Of a DNA stretch of 64,000 bases, positions 17,690-26,827 are shown in pieces. Origin of the DNA: Bacteroidetes bacterium HGW-Bacteroidetes-7. GTDB taxonomy: Bacteria; Bacteroidota; Bacteroidia; Bacteroidales; UBA932. The notes beneath the pieces are model-generated. The model was not told the DNA's origin, did not search any database, and saw only the letters and a program-made list of their open reading frames with translations. The first letter of the stretch is position 1. The number at the start of each line of letters is the position of its first letter. Position numbers and translations under genes: made by a program. The stretch covers positions 1 to 64,000 of the forward strand of contig PHDA01000002.1 of the NCBI GenBank assembly GCA_002842465.1. The letters are read 5' to 3'.

Positions 17690-18610
17690 ATGAAGCAACG
17701 CCTCTTATTTTTGCTTCTTTTTACTCTGCTCTCTATACAGGCGTTGGCTCAGGTACAGGGACAGATGCAACAGGTGCGTCCTCCCGGTGCCCCAGGCAAT
17801 CAGCAACAAAGTACAACTGACACAAACTATGTTTACAATCGTAAACCTCCCTATACTTTCAAGCGGTACTTTAATAGCCTTGCCGGTAAAGATAGCATGA
17901 ACATAACCAGAATGTGGGCAGGCTCTATTATTGTTCCAGGAACGGCACAACTTTACAACAAAGAGTACTGGAAAATTCCTATCATATACGGGACTATAGG
18001 TGGGTTTGCATATGCCGGTTACAGGAACAATACTCTATGGCAGGAGACGGGGGACAAAAAGTACAAAACTACCCGTGACCTTTGCTATTTGGGAGCGGCA
18101 CTCTCCTACTGGGGGTCAATTCTAGACGGAGTTTCAAATTATAAATATTACAAAGATGTGCTTCCTGCAAGAGCATCTCTCTATTCTGCAATGGTTCCGG
18201 GGCTTGGACAGATCTATAACGGAGACTACTGGAAGGTACCAATTATCTATGGGGGTTTTATAACTGTAGGATATTTTATATCTTCGAACAATTCGCAGTT
18301 TCAACGGTATAAATATATGTACTACGAGACAAGTGACCCTGATTCGCCCCTTTTTGGCAAATACAACGCACAAACAATGAAGTATTATAAAGATACCTAC
18401 AGGAGATACAGAGACTATTCCATTCTTACAGGGATAGTAGTATATGCCCTGAATGTAATTGACGCCAATGTTTTTGCCCACCTTCAGGATTTTGACATCA
18501 GTGATGACCTTTCTGCGTCATTTTCACCAGGTGTCATTATGCCTGTTAACCCCCAGTTAACTTACAATATTGGCCCCACAGTAGGCCTTAATCTCAAACT
18601 AACATTTTAA
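17690..18610 (+). CDS. DUF5683 membrane-associated protein with internal duplication
   Basis: This 306-residue protein has an N-terminal signal peptide (about 1-20) and then a Pro/Gln-rich segment. Two related blocks follow: IIVPGTAQLYNKEYWKIPII (about residues 83-102) and MVPGLGQIYNGDYWKVPIIY (about 164-183). Each leads into a hydrophobic stretch, suggesting two hairpin membrane units. The match is to DUF5683, found next to parB in many Bacteroidota. Function is unknown. Its stop is 6 bases before the transglycosylase gene, which hints at an envelope role. Confidence 0.88.
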   Translation: MKQRLLFLLLFTLLSIQALAQVQGQMQQVRPPGAPGNQQQSTTDTNYVYNRKPPYTFKRYFNSLAGKDSMNITRMWAGSIIVPGTAQLYNKEYWKIPIIYGTIGGFAYAGYRNNTLWQETGDKKYKTTRDLCYLGAALSYWGSILDGVSNYKYYKDVLPARASLYSAMVPGLGQIYNGDYWKVPIIYGGFITVGYFISSNNSQFQRYKYMYYETSDPDSPLFGKYNAQTMKYYKDTYRRYRDYSILTGIVVYALNVIDANVFAHLQDFDISDDLSASFSPGVIMPVNPQLTYNIGPTVGLNLKLTF

Positions 18611-18616
18611 ATTAAG

Positions 18617-20236
18617 ATGAGAAAGACCGTATCAATTCTTTTGCTTTTATTTTTTGCAGTAATACTGCCACAAACAGCACACTCCCAGATCTTTTCAAAA
18701 AAACCTTCGAGAAATGCCCTTGTTGCAGAGATTGAGAAGATGAAAAGAACTATAGACTCTTTAAAGCTTGAATTGGAATATGAAGCTATTCCAATGATTG
18801 ATACTATAAGTTCAAATGATTCAATTAACCCTGGAGGATTAAGTTTTTTTGACAGTGAAGACTTTATCGATCCACAGGCTTCAACCGACAGTCTTCTAAG
18901 CGTATGGTATGTTCAGAGAAGTATGAAGATTGACGAAAGTTCTATCATTAATCTTGAAGATGAGCACTTGACTTCAGATACTCCTGATTCAGTTTACATT
19001 GCAAGACTTAAAGCACTTAACTCTTTTATACCGCTCCCTTATAATAACATTGTTAAAAACCACATAATCTTTTACACTCAGCGAATTCCTAATAAAATTG
19101 ATATTATGCTGGGTCTTTCTAACTTTTATATGCCTCAGTTTGAAGAGATATTTGACCAGTATAATCTCCCTAAGGAGCTTAAAATAATGGCAATTATTGA
19201 ATCGGCACTAAATCCAAGAGCTGTATCAAGTGCAAATGCAAAAGGTATGTGGCAGTTTATGTACAGAACAGCTTTACAATACAACCTTAGAATTGATTCC
19301 TATGTTGACGAAAGGCTTGACCCTATTGCATCGGGACATGCTGCGGCAAAGTATCTGAGAGATTCATATACAATTTTTGGTGACTGGCTTCTGGCAATTG
19401 CATCTTATAACTGTGGTCCCGGCAATGTTAACAAAGCAATCAGAAGGGCGGGCGGTTCAAGAGATTTCTGGACAATTTACCCATATCTGCCAAGGGAAAC
19501 CAGGGGGTATGTTCCATCGTTTGTTGCAGCCATGTACACAATGGCATACCACAAAGAGCATAGAATAGCACCCAGACCTATTTCAATGGCTGCTCACTTA
19601 GATACCTTCTTGATTACAAGACCATTACACTTTGGACAAATAGCTGAACTTACAGGAATTTCAAAACAGGAGATAAGTGACTATAACCCTCAGTATCTTA
19701 ATGAAATTATACCAGGGAACGCAAAGGGTAATATTTTAAAACTCCCTTACAATTACACTAATGCATTTGTAGATAACCAAAATATTATTTATGGCTACAA
19801 AGACAGTATCTTTTTCAATCCGATTGTATATAACAACGCCAAAAGTTCTACAGCGACAGCGCAACGAAGCTCTGTCACTCACACTGTAAAACGGGGCGAA
19901 ACATTAAGTCACATAGCAACACGCTACAGAGTGAGAGTCTCTGATATTCAGGCATGGAACGGAATAAGAACCATGATCAGGCCTGGTCAGAGATTAACAA
20001 TTCACTCTTCAAACCCGCCTGCTCAAGTAAACCGTACAACTGCCTCTTCGTCTTCAGCACCAACAACTACTAAAACAGGAGGGTATGTAATGTACACCAT
20101 CAAAAAGGGTGACACACTGTGGGAGATCTCGAGAAAATTCGAGGGGGTAAGCCTTAATGATATTATGAAACTTAACGGTTTTACAAAAAACACTAAAATC
20201 ATGCCCGGAAGAAGGATAAAAATCAAACCTGCCTAA
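18617..20236 (+). CDS. mltD: Membrane-bound lytic transglycosylase MltD-like, two LysM domains
   Basis: The 539-residue protein has an N-terminal signal peptide and then an SLT catalytic domain with IESALNPRAVSSANAKGMWQ (catalytic Glu in IIES), ASYNCGPGNVNKAI and YVPSFVAAMY. Two C-terminal LysM repeats follow: THTVKRGETLSHIATRY (about residue 421) and MYTIKKGDTLWEISRKF (about 492). A Ser/Thr-rich linker separates the LysM units. It cleaves peptidoglycan to 1,6-anhydro-muropeptides in the periplasm. There is no obvious lipobox, so it is probably periplasmic rather than lipid-anchored. Confidence 0.93.
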   Translation: MRKTVSILLLLFFAVILPQTAHSQIFSKKPSRNALVAEIEKMKRTIDSLKLELEYEAIPMIDTISSNDSINPGGLSFFDSEDFIDPQASTDSLLSVWYVQRSMKIDESSIINLEDEHLTSDTPDSVYIARLKALNSFIPLPYNNIVKNHIIFYTQRIPNKIDIMLGLSNFYMPQFEEIFDQYNLPKELKIMAIIESALNPRAVSSANAKGMWQFMYRTALQYNLRIDSYVDERLDPIASGHAAAKYLRDSYTIFGDWLLAIASYNCGPGNVNKAIRRAGGSRDFWTIYPYLPRETRGYVPSFVAAMYTMAYHKEHRIAPRPISMAAHLDTFLITRPLHFGQIAELTGISKQEISDYNPQYLNEIIPGNAKGNILKLPYNYTNAFVDNQNIIYGYKDSIFFNPIVYNNAKSSTATAQRSSVTHTVKRGETLSHIATRYRVRVSDIQAWNGIRTMIRPGQRLTIHSSNPPAQVNRTTASSSSAPTTTKTGGYVMYTIKKGDTLWEISRKFEGVSLNDIMKLNGFTKNTKIMPGRRIKIKPA

Positions 20237-20250
20237 CCGATTCCAAAAAT

Positions 20251-22197
20251 CTAAAGCTTGATTCTTAACTGAATTTTTGCTTCACCTTTAGAGGGGCCTT
20301 GAATCATTTCAAGCCCCTCTCCTGTTTTATCTCTGTCTGAATAGGTTGTTGATGAGTATCTCAACCAAATCTCAGCGTAACTTAAAACAGATAGTTTAAG
20401 ATTTATATACCATCTGATTCCCTTTCCATATAGTGCCGTTGTGCGAAACTGGTAAAGTATCTCCCTTTCATAGCTGTATATCCTGTTTTCCCAATGGGGG
20501 GTGTCAAACCAGGCACATCGTGCAGAGAGAGCCAGTTTGTTGTCGGGTGTTTTAAGAATTAGCTCCTGATGAACATGAAAGCCATAAGATATTGCCTCAG
20601 CACTCCTGAATAATGAGATGTCCCCCCTGGAATGTAGCGTCAGAAAATCTCTGTATGAAAACTTGAAATCTGATCTGACATAACCTTTATTACCCTGTTT
20701 TAAGCTTCTTATTTCGCACTTAACGTTATTTACGGGCTCATATTCAAACTTGAGAGAATATCTGTTGACCTTTTCTGTGATGGTAGTATTAAATTTAACC
20801 CTGCTGTTTTTAGAGATAATTTGCTTAATTGAAAATTTAAGAGAGAGCTCTCCTCCCCTTGCTGCATCAATTGCAGATAGTCGTGATAGGTATCCTATAT
20901 GAGAGTATTTAACAATTGCAGAAAAATCCGTTTTATCAGAAAGTTTTAAAAGTATGCCTGATATACAGGCCGGTGAGCCGGAAATATCTGTTGCCAATTC
21001 ACCAAATAGTACAGTTTTACCCAGAATATACCTCCAATCTGTACCAATATTGGCGTAATAGTTATGGTATTTAGCTGCCTTTTGGAGAAGCATTGAGTCT
21101 TTTCCGGCATAAAGAAGTGAATATCTGTCCACTGTTGCAGTAATACCCACTTTAAAAGAGCTTGACGAATAACTTAAATTTATCCCTAACATATTACTGC
21201 CAAGTGTCCCTTTTCTCTGAAGAGTTGTTACTGTGTTGTGTAATCCTGTTTTAAGAAGAGAGGTGTAACCTTGAGATACTACTCTTGCATCATACATCCT
21301 CGCCGACAAAACCAATGTTGACGTTAACCTGCCCCAACTAACCGAAGCAGCAACACCTTTAAAGGCTGCATTTTCGTCTGATGCACGATAATTATTGATC
21401 CCCTGCTCCCTCCTCTGGCTGTCAAATGGCTCCCATGAGGAGTCCATAACAAAACCGTTCCAAAGAACCAGACCTTGTCCGAATCTTGCAGTAAATGATC
21501 CAACTATTATCTTTTCTGCAGTAAACTTATCTCCTATCCTAATTTTATTTAAGGAGATATTCCAGGAGAGATAGTCCAAAGCTTTTTCTCCCGGATCCTT
21601 CTCTGCGGTAACCATTATCGTAGCCCTCTCTCCCAGGTCAAGGGTTGTCTGCCCGTACAAATGGAGGGGATTTCCCAGATATCTGATATCAGGATTTATT
21701 TTATATTCCTCTTTTGAAACCGGCATATAACCCTGTCTCTTTTGAGGAACCAATGATGATCTGAGTATTGTTTGAGAGGCCAATGGTGTTAAAGATGGGC
21801 CGGGTTTTAGATCTCCTTTAAAGGTCACGAATGGTTGCAAAACATTCAACTTTTGCGGTTCGATTCCGGGAATAAGGCTAAACTCCAAAAATGAGAGAAT
21901 CGCACCACTTTGCTTACGGTAATCAAGGATTGCCTCAATTTCGAATTCTGTTAGCAATTTTAATTTCTCGAGGTCCGACTCCCGGGCTCTGTTTATGTTC
22001 AAGGGGAAATCTAAAAGTTGAACATAATGTGAAGTAAGTTCTTCTATATAACTCTCATCCAGCTCATCTTCAAAATTGGCTCTCCCTAAAATTTTCTCGA
22101 TTACCCAATCAATGCTTTTGAATCTTGTCTCTCTATCCTGACAATAGATTACACTGCCGCAAATTTGCAGCAATGCACACATAATCAACCCCTTCAT
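20251..22197 (-). CDS. Helix-hairpin-helix protein with predicted outer-membrane beta-barrel
   Basis: The 648-residue protein has an N-terminal signal peptide (about 1-20, ending near YCQ). An HhH/ComEA-like region (about 55-125) follows, with LNINRARESDLEKLKLLTEF and FLEFSLIPGI. The remaining 500 residues show alternating hydrophobic strands, aromatic girdle residues and a terminal strand (IQLRIKL), as in outer-membrane barrels. I see no known enzyme motif. HhH units usually bind DNA without sequence specificity, so this would be a surface or periplasmic DNA-contacting barrel. That role is inferred. It lies 41 bases downstream of purE on the same strand. Confidence 0.75.
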   Translation of the reverse strand: MKGLIMCALLQICGSVIYCQDRETRFKSIDWVIEKILGRANFEDELDESYIEELTSHYVQLLDFPLNINRARESDLEKLKLLTEFEIEAILDYRKQSGAILSFLEFSLIPGIEPQKLNVLQPFVTFKGDLKPGPSLTPLASQTILRSSLVPQKRQGYMPVSKEEYKINPDIRYLGNPLHLYGQTTLDLGERATIMVTAEKDPGEKALDYLSWNISLNKIRIGDKFTAEKIIVGSFTARFGQGLVLWNGFVMDSSWEPFDSQRREQGINNYRASDENAAFKGVAASVSWGRLTSTLVLSARMYDARVVSQGYTSLLKTGLHNTVTTLQRKGTLGSNMLGINLSYSSSSFKVGITATVDRYSLLYAGKDSMLLQKAAKYHNYYANIGTDWRYILGKTVLFGELATDISGSPACISGILLKLSDKTDFSAIVKYSHIGYLSRLSAIDAARGGELSLKFSIKQIISKNSRVKFNTTITEKVNRYSLKFEYEPVNNVKCEIRSLKQGNKGYVRSDFKFSYRDFLTLHSRGDISLFRSAEAISYGFHVHQELILKTPDNKLALSARCAWFDTPHWENRIYSYEREILYQFRTTALYGKGIRWYINLKLSVLSYAEIWLRYSSTTYSDRDKTGEGLEMIQGPSKGEAKIQLRIKL

Positions 22198-22238
22198 ATC
22201 TCCCCCTCATATTAAATTGCTTTGAATTTCAGATGAAT

Positions 22239-22751
22239 CTAGTTCACCTTAAAAGGATACTTTACCTCCTCCAGCTCTTTGTTGGCCTTTTTAATCTTTG
22301 ATGCCAAATCCTCTTTAAATTTAACCATTTTATCCATAAGAACCGGATCTGCAGTTGCAAGTATCTGAAATGCTAGTATTGCTGCATTTTTGGAATTATC
22401 CAGAGCAACTGTTGCAACAGGTATTCCTGCAGGCATTTGCAAGATAGAAAGCACTGAATCCCAGCCATCCATAGAGATGGTCGATTTTACCGGCACTCCG
22501 ATTACCGGCAGTGGAGTGAATGCTGCCACAACACCCGGAAGGTGTGCTGCTCCTCCTGCTCCGGCAATAATTACCTTTACGCCTCTCTTATGGGCTCCTT
22601 TGGCAAATTCGGCCACCTGCTCAGGTACTCTATGTGCCGAAAGGGCATTAATCTCAAATGGGATCTCCATTTCATTCAGAAATTCTGCCGCCTGTTTCAT
22701 AACCGGCAGATCTGATGTACTGCCCATAATAATACTCACTAATGGATTCAT
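22239..22751 (-). CDS. purE: N5-carboxyaminoimidazole ribonucleotide mutase
   Basis: The 170-residue class I PurE converts N5-CAIR to CAIR in purine synthesis. It has the IMGSTSDLP start, SAHRVPE, IAGAGGAAHLPGV and VKSTISMDGWDSVLSILQMPAGIPVAT. The ATG at 22751 gives the family N-terminus. A further ATG at 22778 lies inside the promoter. I see no purK or other pur genes beside it. Confidence 0.95.
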   Translation of the reverse strand: MNPLVSIIMGSTSDLPVMKQAAEFLNEMEIPFEINALSAHRVPEQVAEFAKGAHKRGVKVIIAGAGGAAHLPGVVAAFTPLPVIGVPVKSTISMDGWDSVLSILQMPAGIPVATVALDNSKNAAILAFQILATADPVLMDKMVKFKEDLASKIKKANKELEEVKYPFKVN

Positions 22752-22775
22752 CGCTATTACAAAAATTGGTTTAGG

Positions 22776-22806
22776 CAAAAATAATCATTAATTTCGCGGT
22801 CACAAA
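22776..22806 (-). promoter_or_regulatory. Complete Bacteroidota promoter (-33 and -7) for purE
   Basis: On the minus strand TTTG (22806-22803) is followed after exactly 19 bases by TATTTTTG (22783-22776). This is the full TTTG-N19-TAnnTTTG arrangement known for Bacteroides housekeeping sigma. The -7 box ends 24 bases before the purE ATG. It overlaps the hpt promoter region on the other strand, so the two genes may compete for polymerase. Confidence 0.7.
22789..22796 (+). promoter_or_regulatory. Variant -7 element (TAATTTCG) for hpt
   Basis: TAATTTCG differs from TAnnTTTG by one base and lies 20 bases before the hpt ATG. The identical octamer occurs before parA (15991) and mqnB (57618). Confidence 0.4.
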
Positions 22807-22816
22807 CAATTTAAGT

Positions 22817-23353
22817 ATGGAACGCATAAAACTGCATGATAAAGAATTTAAGATTTTCATTCCTAGCGAAAAGATTCTTAACAGTATAAGCGAAGTAGCT
22901 GAAAAGCTCAATAATGATTACAAAAATTGTGAGACCCCGCTTTTTTTATCGGTTCTCAATGGTTCCTTCATGTTCACATCTGACCTTATAAAACTTATCA
23001 ATTTTCAGTGTGAAATCTCCTTTATTAAGCTCTCTTCCTACAGTGGAACGGAGTCCACAGGGGAGATTAAGGAGATTCTGGGTCTTAACTCTTCTGTTAA
23101 GGGTAGAAATATCATTGTAGTTGAGGACATAGTTGACACAGGAACAACAATCGAAGAGTTATATAAGCTTCTCAGTGAGGCTGGTGCCGCAGACATTAAG
23201 ATTTGCACGCTTCTTTTAAAACCTGATGCTTACGATAAAGAGATTAAAATTGACTACACAGCCATGAAGATCCCGAATGACTTTATTGTAGGTTACGGAC
23301 TGGATTACAACGAACTGGGCAGGCAGTATAAGGACATATATGTCCTGGATTAA
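22817..23353 (+). CDS. hpt: Hypoxanthine phosphoribosyltransferase
   Basis: The 178-residue salvage enzyme converts hypoxanthine (and often guanine) with PRPP to IMP/GMP. The PRPP loop is VVEDIVDTGTTIEEL. It also has SVLNGSFMFTSDLIK near the N-terminus (first PPi loop) and the hood motif VGYGLDYNELGRQYKDIYVL. It starts a tight plus-strand run hpt-adk-obg-PAP2-lplA. Its position back to back with purE puts salvage and de novo purine genes on one control region. Confidence 0.95.
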   Translation: MERIKLHDKEFKIFIPSEKILNSISEVAEKLNNDYKNCETPLFLSVLNGSFMFTSDLIKLINFQCEISFIKLSSYSGTESTGEIKEILGLNSSVKGRNIIVVEDIVDTGTTIEELYKLLSEAGAADIKICTLLLKPDAYDKEIKIDYTAMKIPNDFIVGYGLDYNELGRQYKDIYVLD

Positions 23354-23366
23354 CATTGTGTCATAG

Positions 23367-23954
23367 ATGAAATATTTTATAATTTTTGGTCCTCCGGGTG
23401 CCGGTAAGGGGACACAATCTACGCTTCTTATAGAAAAATACGGCTTAAGGCACATCTCTACGGGAGAGTTGCTTCGTGAAGAGATTGCAAAAGGCAGTGA
23501 TGTTGGCAAAATTGCAAAAGAGCTTATTAATAAAGGTCAGTTTGTTGATGATAAAATCGTACTTGACATTATTAAAGATCAGATTTGTAACCGAGACTCA
23601 ACAGTAAGGGGTTTTATTTTTGACGGCTTTCCAAGAACCATTTCACAGGCAGAGGCGTTTGACAAATTACTGCTTGAATGCAACAAAAGGAGTGTTAACG
23701 CTGTTATGTCTCTTGAGGTTGAAGATAAACTGATAGTAGACAGAATTCGAAAAAGAGCAGAAATTGAGGGAAGAAAAGATGATTCTTCAATTGAGACAAT
23801 TCTGAACAGGATAAAAACGTATCATGCCAAGACAGAACCTCTCATAGCTTACTATAAAGAGAAGGGCAAATATCATCATATCAAGGGTGACTTACCCGTA
23901 GATGATATATTTAAAAATATTTGCTCAATAATTGAGGGTTTAAAAAATGAGTAG
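23367..23954 (+). CDS. adk: Adenylate kinase
   Basis: The 195-residue protein has the P-loop [10 protein letters not shown] (residues 7-16), [25 protein letters not shown] and [16 protein letters not shown]. It is the short form, with a small lid that lacks the CxxC zinc motif, so the lid is metal-free. It interconverts ATP+AMP with 2 ADP. The last 8 bases overlap the start of obg, indicating translational coupling. In many Bacteroidota hpt-adk-obg form the same group. Confidence 0.95.
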   Translation: MKYFIIFGPPGAGKGTQSTLLIEKYGLRHISTGELLREEIAKGSDVGKIAKELINKGQFVDDKIVLDIIKDQICNRDSTVRGFIFDGFPRTISQAEAFDKLLLECNKRSVNAVMSLEVEDKLIVDRIRKRAEIEGRKDDSSIETILNRIKTYHAKTEPLIAYYKEKGKYHHIKGDLPVDDIFKNICSIIEGLKNE

Positions 23955-24942
23955 CAATTCAAATTTTGTTGATTACGTAAAAATATTTTGCGCATCCGGA
24001 AAAGGCGGCAAAGGATCTGTACACCTTAGAAGAGAAAAATTTATTCCTAAGGGAGGGCCTGACGGGGGCGATGGTGGACGTGGAGGCCATGTGATACTAC
24101 GTGGTAATTCTCAGTACTGGACGCTTATTCACTTAAAATACAGGAAACACATAAGGGCTGAACACGGTGGCGGCGGAAGCGGTGCTTTGAGACATGGAGC
24201 AGATGGTAAAGATGTTTACCTGGAAGTTCCTCTTGGAACTGTTGTAAAAATTGCCGAGACCGGAGAGGTTCTGTTTGAGATTACTGAACAGGGTGAAGAG
24301 AAGATTCTTGCACCGGGTGGCAGAGGCGGAATGGGAAATGCCTTTTTCAAAACTGCTACTAATCAGACACCACGCTATGCACAACCTGGTGAAGATGGAC
24401 AGGAGAACTGGTTCATTTTCGAACTAAAAGTTCTTGCAGATGTTGGATTGGTTGGCTTTCCAAATGCCGGCAAATCTACTCTGCTATCAAAGATTTCAGC
24501 TGCAAAGCCCAAAGTTGCAGACTACCCGTTTACTACACTTGAACCAAATTTGGGTATAGTAGAATGTCGTGACCATAAATCCTTTGTAATGGCTGATATT
24601 CCGGGGATTATTGAGGGAGCTCACGAAGGGAGAGGCCTTGGTCTGAGGTTTTTGAAACATATAGAGAGAAATTCAATGCTTTTGTTCATGATACCAGCCG
24701 ACGCAAAAGACATTGCAGCAGAGTACAAAATACTACTAAGAGAACTAAAAATGTTCAACCCGGAACTTTTGGATAAGGAGAGAGTTTTGGCTATTACAAA
24801 GACCGATTTGCTTGACGAAGAGCTTGAAAAAATGATTAAAAAGGGGTTGCCAAGAAAGATCCCTCATATTTTCATATCATCTTATACAGGAAAAAATTTG
24901 ACACAACTCACAGATCTTCTCTGGGATAAACTTAATGGCTGA
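23947..24942 (+). CDS. obgE: GTPase Obg (CgtA)
   Basis: The 331-residue protein has an N-terminal glycine-rich Obg fold (residues about 5-160, with [10 protein letters not shown] and [11 protein letters not shown]). The GTPase domain has G1 [10 protein letters not shown]3 DIPGIIEGA and G4 TKTD. The C-terminal OCT domain is absent, as is usual outside Firmicutes and actinobacteria. It takes part in 50S assembly and (p)ppGpp-linked control. It overlaps adk by 8 bases and lies 8 bases before the PAP2 gene. Confidence 0.96.
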   Translation: MSSNSNFVDYVKIFCASGKGGKGSVHLRREKFIPKGGPDGGDGGRGGHVILRGNSQYWTLIHLKYRKHIRAEHGGGGSGALRHGADGKDVYLEVPLGTVVKIAETGEVLFEITEQGEEKILAPGGRGGMGNAFFKTATNQTPRYAQPGEDGQENWFIFELKVLADVGLVGFPNAGKSTLLSKISAAKPKVADYPFTTLEPNLGIVECRDHKSFVMADIPGIIEGAHEGRGLGLRFLKHIERNSMLLFMIPADAKDIAAEYKILLRELKMFNPELLDKERVLAITKTDLLDEELEKMIKKGLPRKIPHIFISSYTGKNLTQLTDLLWDKLNG

Positions 24943-24950
24943 TTTTTAAA

Positions 24951-25535
24951 ATGTTAGATCGTATATCAGAATTTGACACTTACCTTCTTTTGCTGATAAA
25001 CGGCTTTAATTCTCCATTCTGGGACAAGGTTATGCTTCTTTTTACGGCAAGACTTCCCTGGCTTCCGTTATATGCAATAATACTTGGCTATATAATTCAC
25101 CGCTACGCAATTAAGGATGGCAAAACCTGGTACGCAGTCTCAGTCATTTTGGCGATTATTGCAACCTTTGCCTTAACCGATATTGGCAGCTCATTTATTA
25201 AAGATTTAACCGAAAGGCTAAGACCGGGACATGATCCTTCAATATCTCATCTTGTAAGATTACTGGACGGTAAAGGTGGTATGTACGGTTTTGTGTCAAG
25301 CCATGCAGCAAATGTATTTGGTCTTGCAACAATAACCTCACTGGTATTTCGCAAAAAAGCATACTCTATTTTCATCTTTCTTTGGGCTTTTATAGTCTCT
25401 TACAGCAGAATTTATGTTGGAAGGCACTATCTTACTGATGTATTATGCGGTGCACTGCTTGGTATTATTATTGCTGCCGTTATTTACCGTCTGTTAATGA
25501 TAATGTTTAACAACAAAAAAAAGCGCAAAAGATAA
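24951..25535 (+). CDS. PAP2-family membrane phosphatase
   Basis: This 194-residue protein has about five membrane helices. It carries the three phosphatase motifs: KDLTERLRP (K-x6-RP), SSHAAN (normally PSGH, here with Ser-Ser) and SRIYVGRHYLTD (SR-x5-H-x3-D). Such proteins dephosphorylate lipid phosphates such as undecaprenyl pyrophosphate or phosphatidylglycerophosphate. The substrate cannot be decided here. Many Bacteroidota carry a PAP2 gene downstream of obg. It is 8 bases after obg and 1 base before lplA. Confidence 0.9.
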   Translation: MLDRISEFDTYLLLLINGFNSPFWDKVMLLFTARLPWLPLYAIILGYIIHRYAIKDGKTWYAVSVILAIIATFALTDIGSSFIKDLTERLRPGHDPSISHLVRLLDGKGGMYGFVSSHAANVFGLATITSLVFRKKAYSIFIFLWAFIVSYSRIYVGRHYLTDVLCGALLGIIIAAVIYRLLMIMFNNKKKRKR

Positions 25536-25536
25536 T

Positions 25537-26526
25537 ATGATATACATTATAGACCACTCTACCGATCCACAGTGGAACCTGGCCACAGAGGAGTACCTGT
25601 TTAAAACATTCAAACAGCCTGTTTTTCGTTTATGGAGAAACGATGCCTCGATAATTGTGGGTTTACACCAGAACGCTTATGCCGAAATTAATGTAGAATA
25701 TGTCAGACAGAATAATATACCAGTTGTGAGAAGACTATCCGGAGGAGGGGCAGTATTTCACGATTTAGGTAATGTTAATTTCACATTCATAGATAACAGA
25801 AATACTTCAGAAGATACTTCCACTATGTTCGCCCGTTTTACGCGTCCCATACTCGATGCAATGGCCCAGCTTGGGATAAAGGCTAATCTTGAAGGGAGAA
25901 ATGATCTGGTGATTGATGGTAAAAAATTCTCCGGAAATGCTGTTGCTGTATATAAAAACAGAATTCTGCAACATGGTACTCTGCTATTTTCTGCCTCAAT
26001 GAACAACCTCTCAATGGCTCTTGCAGACAGAGAGGTGAATTTTACCGGAAAGGCTGTAAAATCAAACAGAGCCAGAGTGACAAATATCTGCGAGCATTTA
26101 ACCCGGCCAATGACTGTCGAGGAGTTTATCCGGTTTATGGAGAGGTTTATAACTGAAAATGGAGTGGGAACTTTCACCCGTTATAATTATACACCTGAAG
26201 ATCTGGCAGCAATTGCTAAACTTAAGCTGGAAAGGTACGGAAGAGATGAGTGGAATTTCGGGTCTTCGCCGTCATACGGTTATTCTAAGGTGTGTCGTTT
26301 CCCTGCAGGATTGCTTGAGTTATATATGGAGGTGGACAAGGGAATCATCAAAAATCTTAAATTTTATGGCAACTACTTCTTTCTTAAAGAGACCGGTGAA
26401 CTTGAAGAGTACCTCAAAGGTTGCGAACATTTGCGAAACAAGATTGAGGAGAGAATACAAAAAATAAACCTCTCCGATTATTTTCAAAATATAAGCGGAG
26501 AGGAGTTTCTTACTCTTTTTGATTAA
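25537..26526 (+). CDS. lplA: Lipoate-protein ligase A
   Basis: The 329-residue protein has a catalytic domain with RRLSGGGAVFHDLGNVNFTF and the Lys motif NDLVIDGKKFSGNA, followed by QHGTLLF. A C-terminal accessory domain (about 250-329) completes the two-domain LplA. It activates free lipoate with ATP and attaches it to E2 and GcvH proteins. It ends 6 bases before the convergent hpf stop. It starts 1 base after the PAP2 stop. Confidence 0.93.
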   Translation: MIYIIDHSTDPQWNLATEEYLFKTFKQPVFRLWRNDASIIVGLHQNAYAEINVEYVRQNNIPVVRRLSGGGAVFHDLGNVNFTFIDNRNTSEDTSTMFARFTRPILDAMAQLGIKANLEGRNDLVIDGKKFSGNAVAVYKNRILQHGTLLFSASMNNLSMALADREVNFTGKAVKSNRARVTNICEHLTRPMTVEEFIRFMERFITENGVGTFTRYNYTPEDLAAIAKLKLERYGRDEWNFGSSPSYGYSKVCRFPAGLLELYMEVDKGIIKNLKFYGNYFFLKETGELEEYLKGCEHLRNKIEERIQKINLSDYFQNISGEEFLTLFD

Positions 26527-26532
26527 TATATC

Positions 26533-26826
26533 CTATTTATCTCTTTTCTTCTCTTTAACTTTTACCAATAAGTCTTTGAGCACATCTATGCATTCTACTG
26601 TGGCATCCTCAAATTTGGCGGCATGCCTTTCTACTACCAGTTCGCTTCCCGGTATAAAAACCATCATCTTGACATTTTTGTTTTCGTAATCAGGCAGCAG
26701 ACTGAGTATTACCTCAACATTTATAATTTCGTCATAAAACTTTGGAAGCTTTGCAAGCTTCTTTTCGATGTACTCGATAAGTTTGTTGTCTGCATTAAAC
26801 TTGAGTGATTGAATCCTGATGTCCAT
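26533..26826 (-). CDS. hpf: Ribosome hibernation-promoting factor, short form
   Basis: The 97-residue S30AE-domain protein begins MDIRIQSLKFNADNKLIEYI and has the beta-alpha-beta-beta-beta-alpha pattern of HPF/YfiA. The long-HPF C-terminal dimerisation domain is absent. It binds the decoding centre and anti-SD region of 30S in resting cells. It has a strong SD (26831-26839) that overlaps the xerC stop codon, unusual in a phylum where SD use is rare. It lies downstream of xerC and rpsU, as in many Bacteroidota. Confidence 0.93.
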   Translation of the reverse strand: MDIRIQSLKFNADNKLIEYIEKKLAKLPKFYDEIINVEVILSLLPDYENKNVKMMVFIPGSELVVERHAAKFEDATVECIDVLKDLLVKVKEKKRDK

Positions 26827-26827
26827 G

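Noticed and set aside
20237-20250. Possible hairpin between mltD and the HhH gene
   Set aside because: The 14-base gap has no stable stem or T run.
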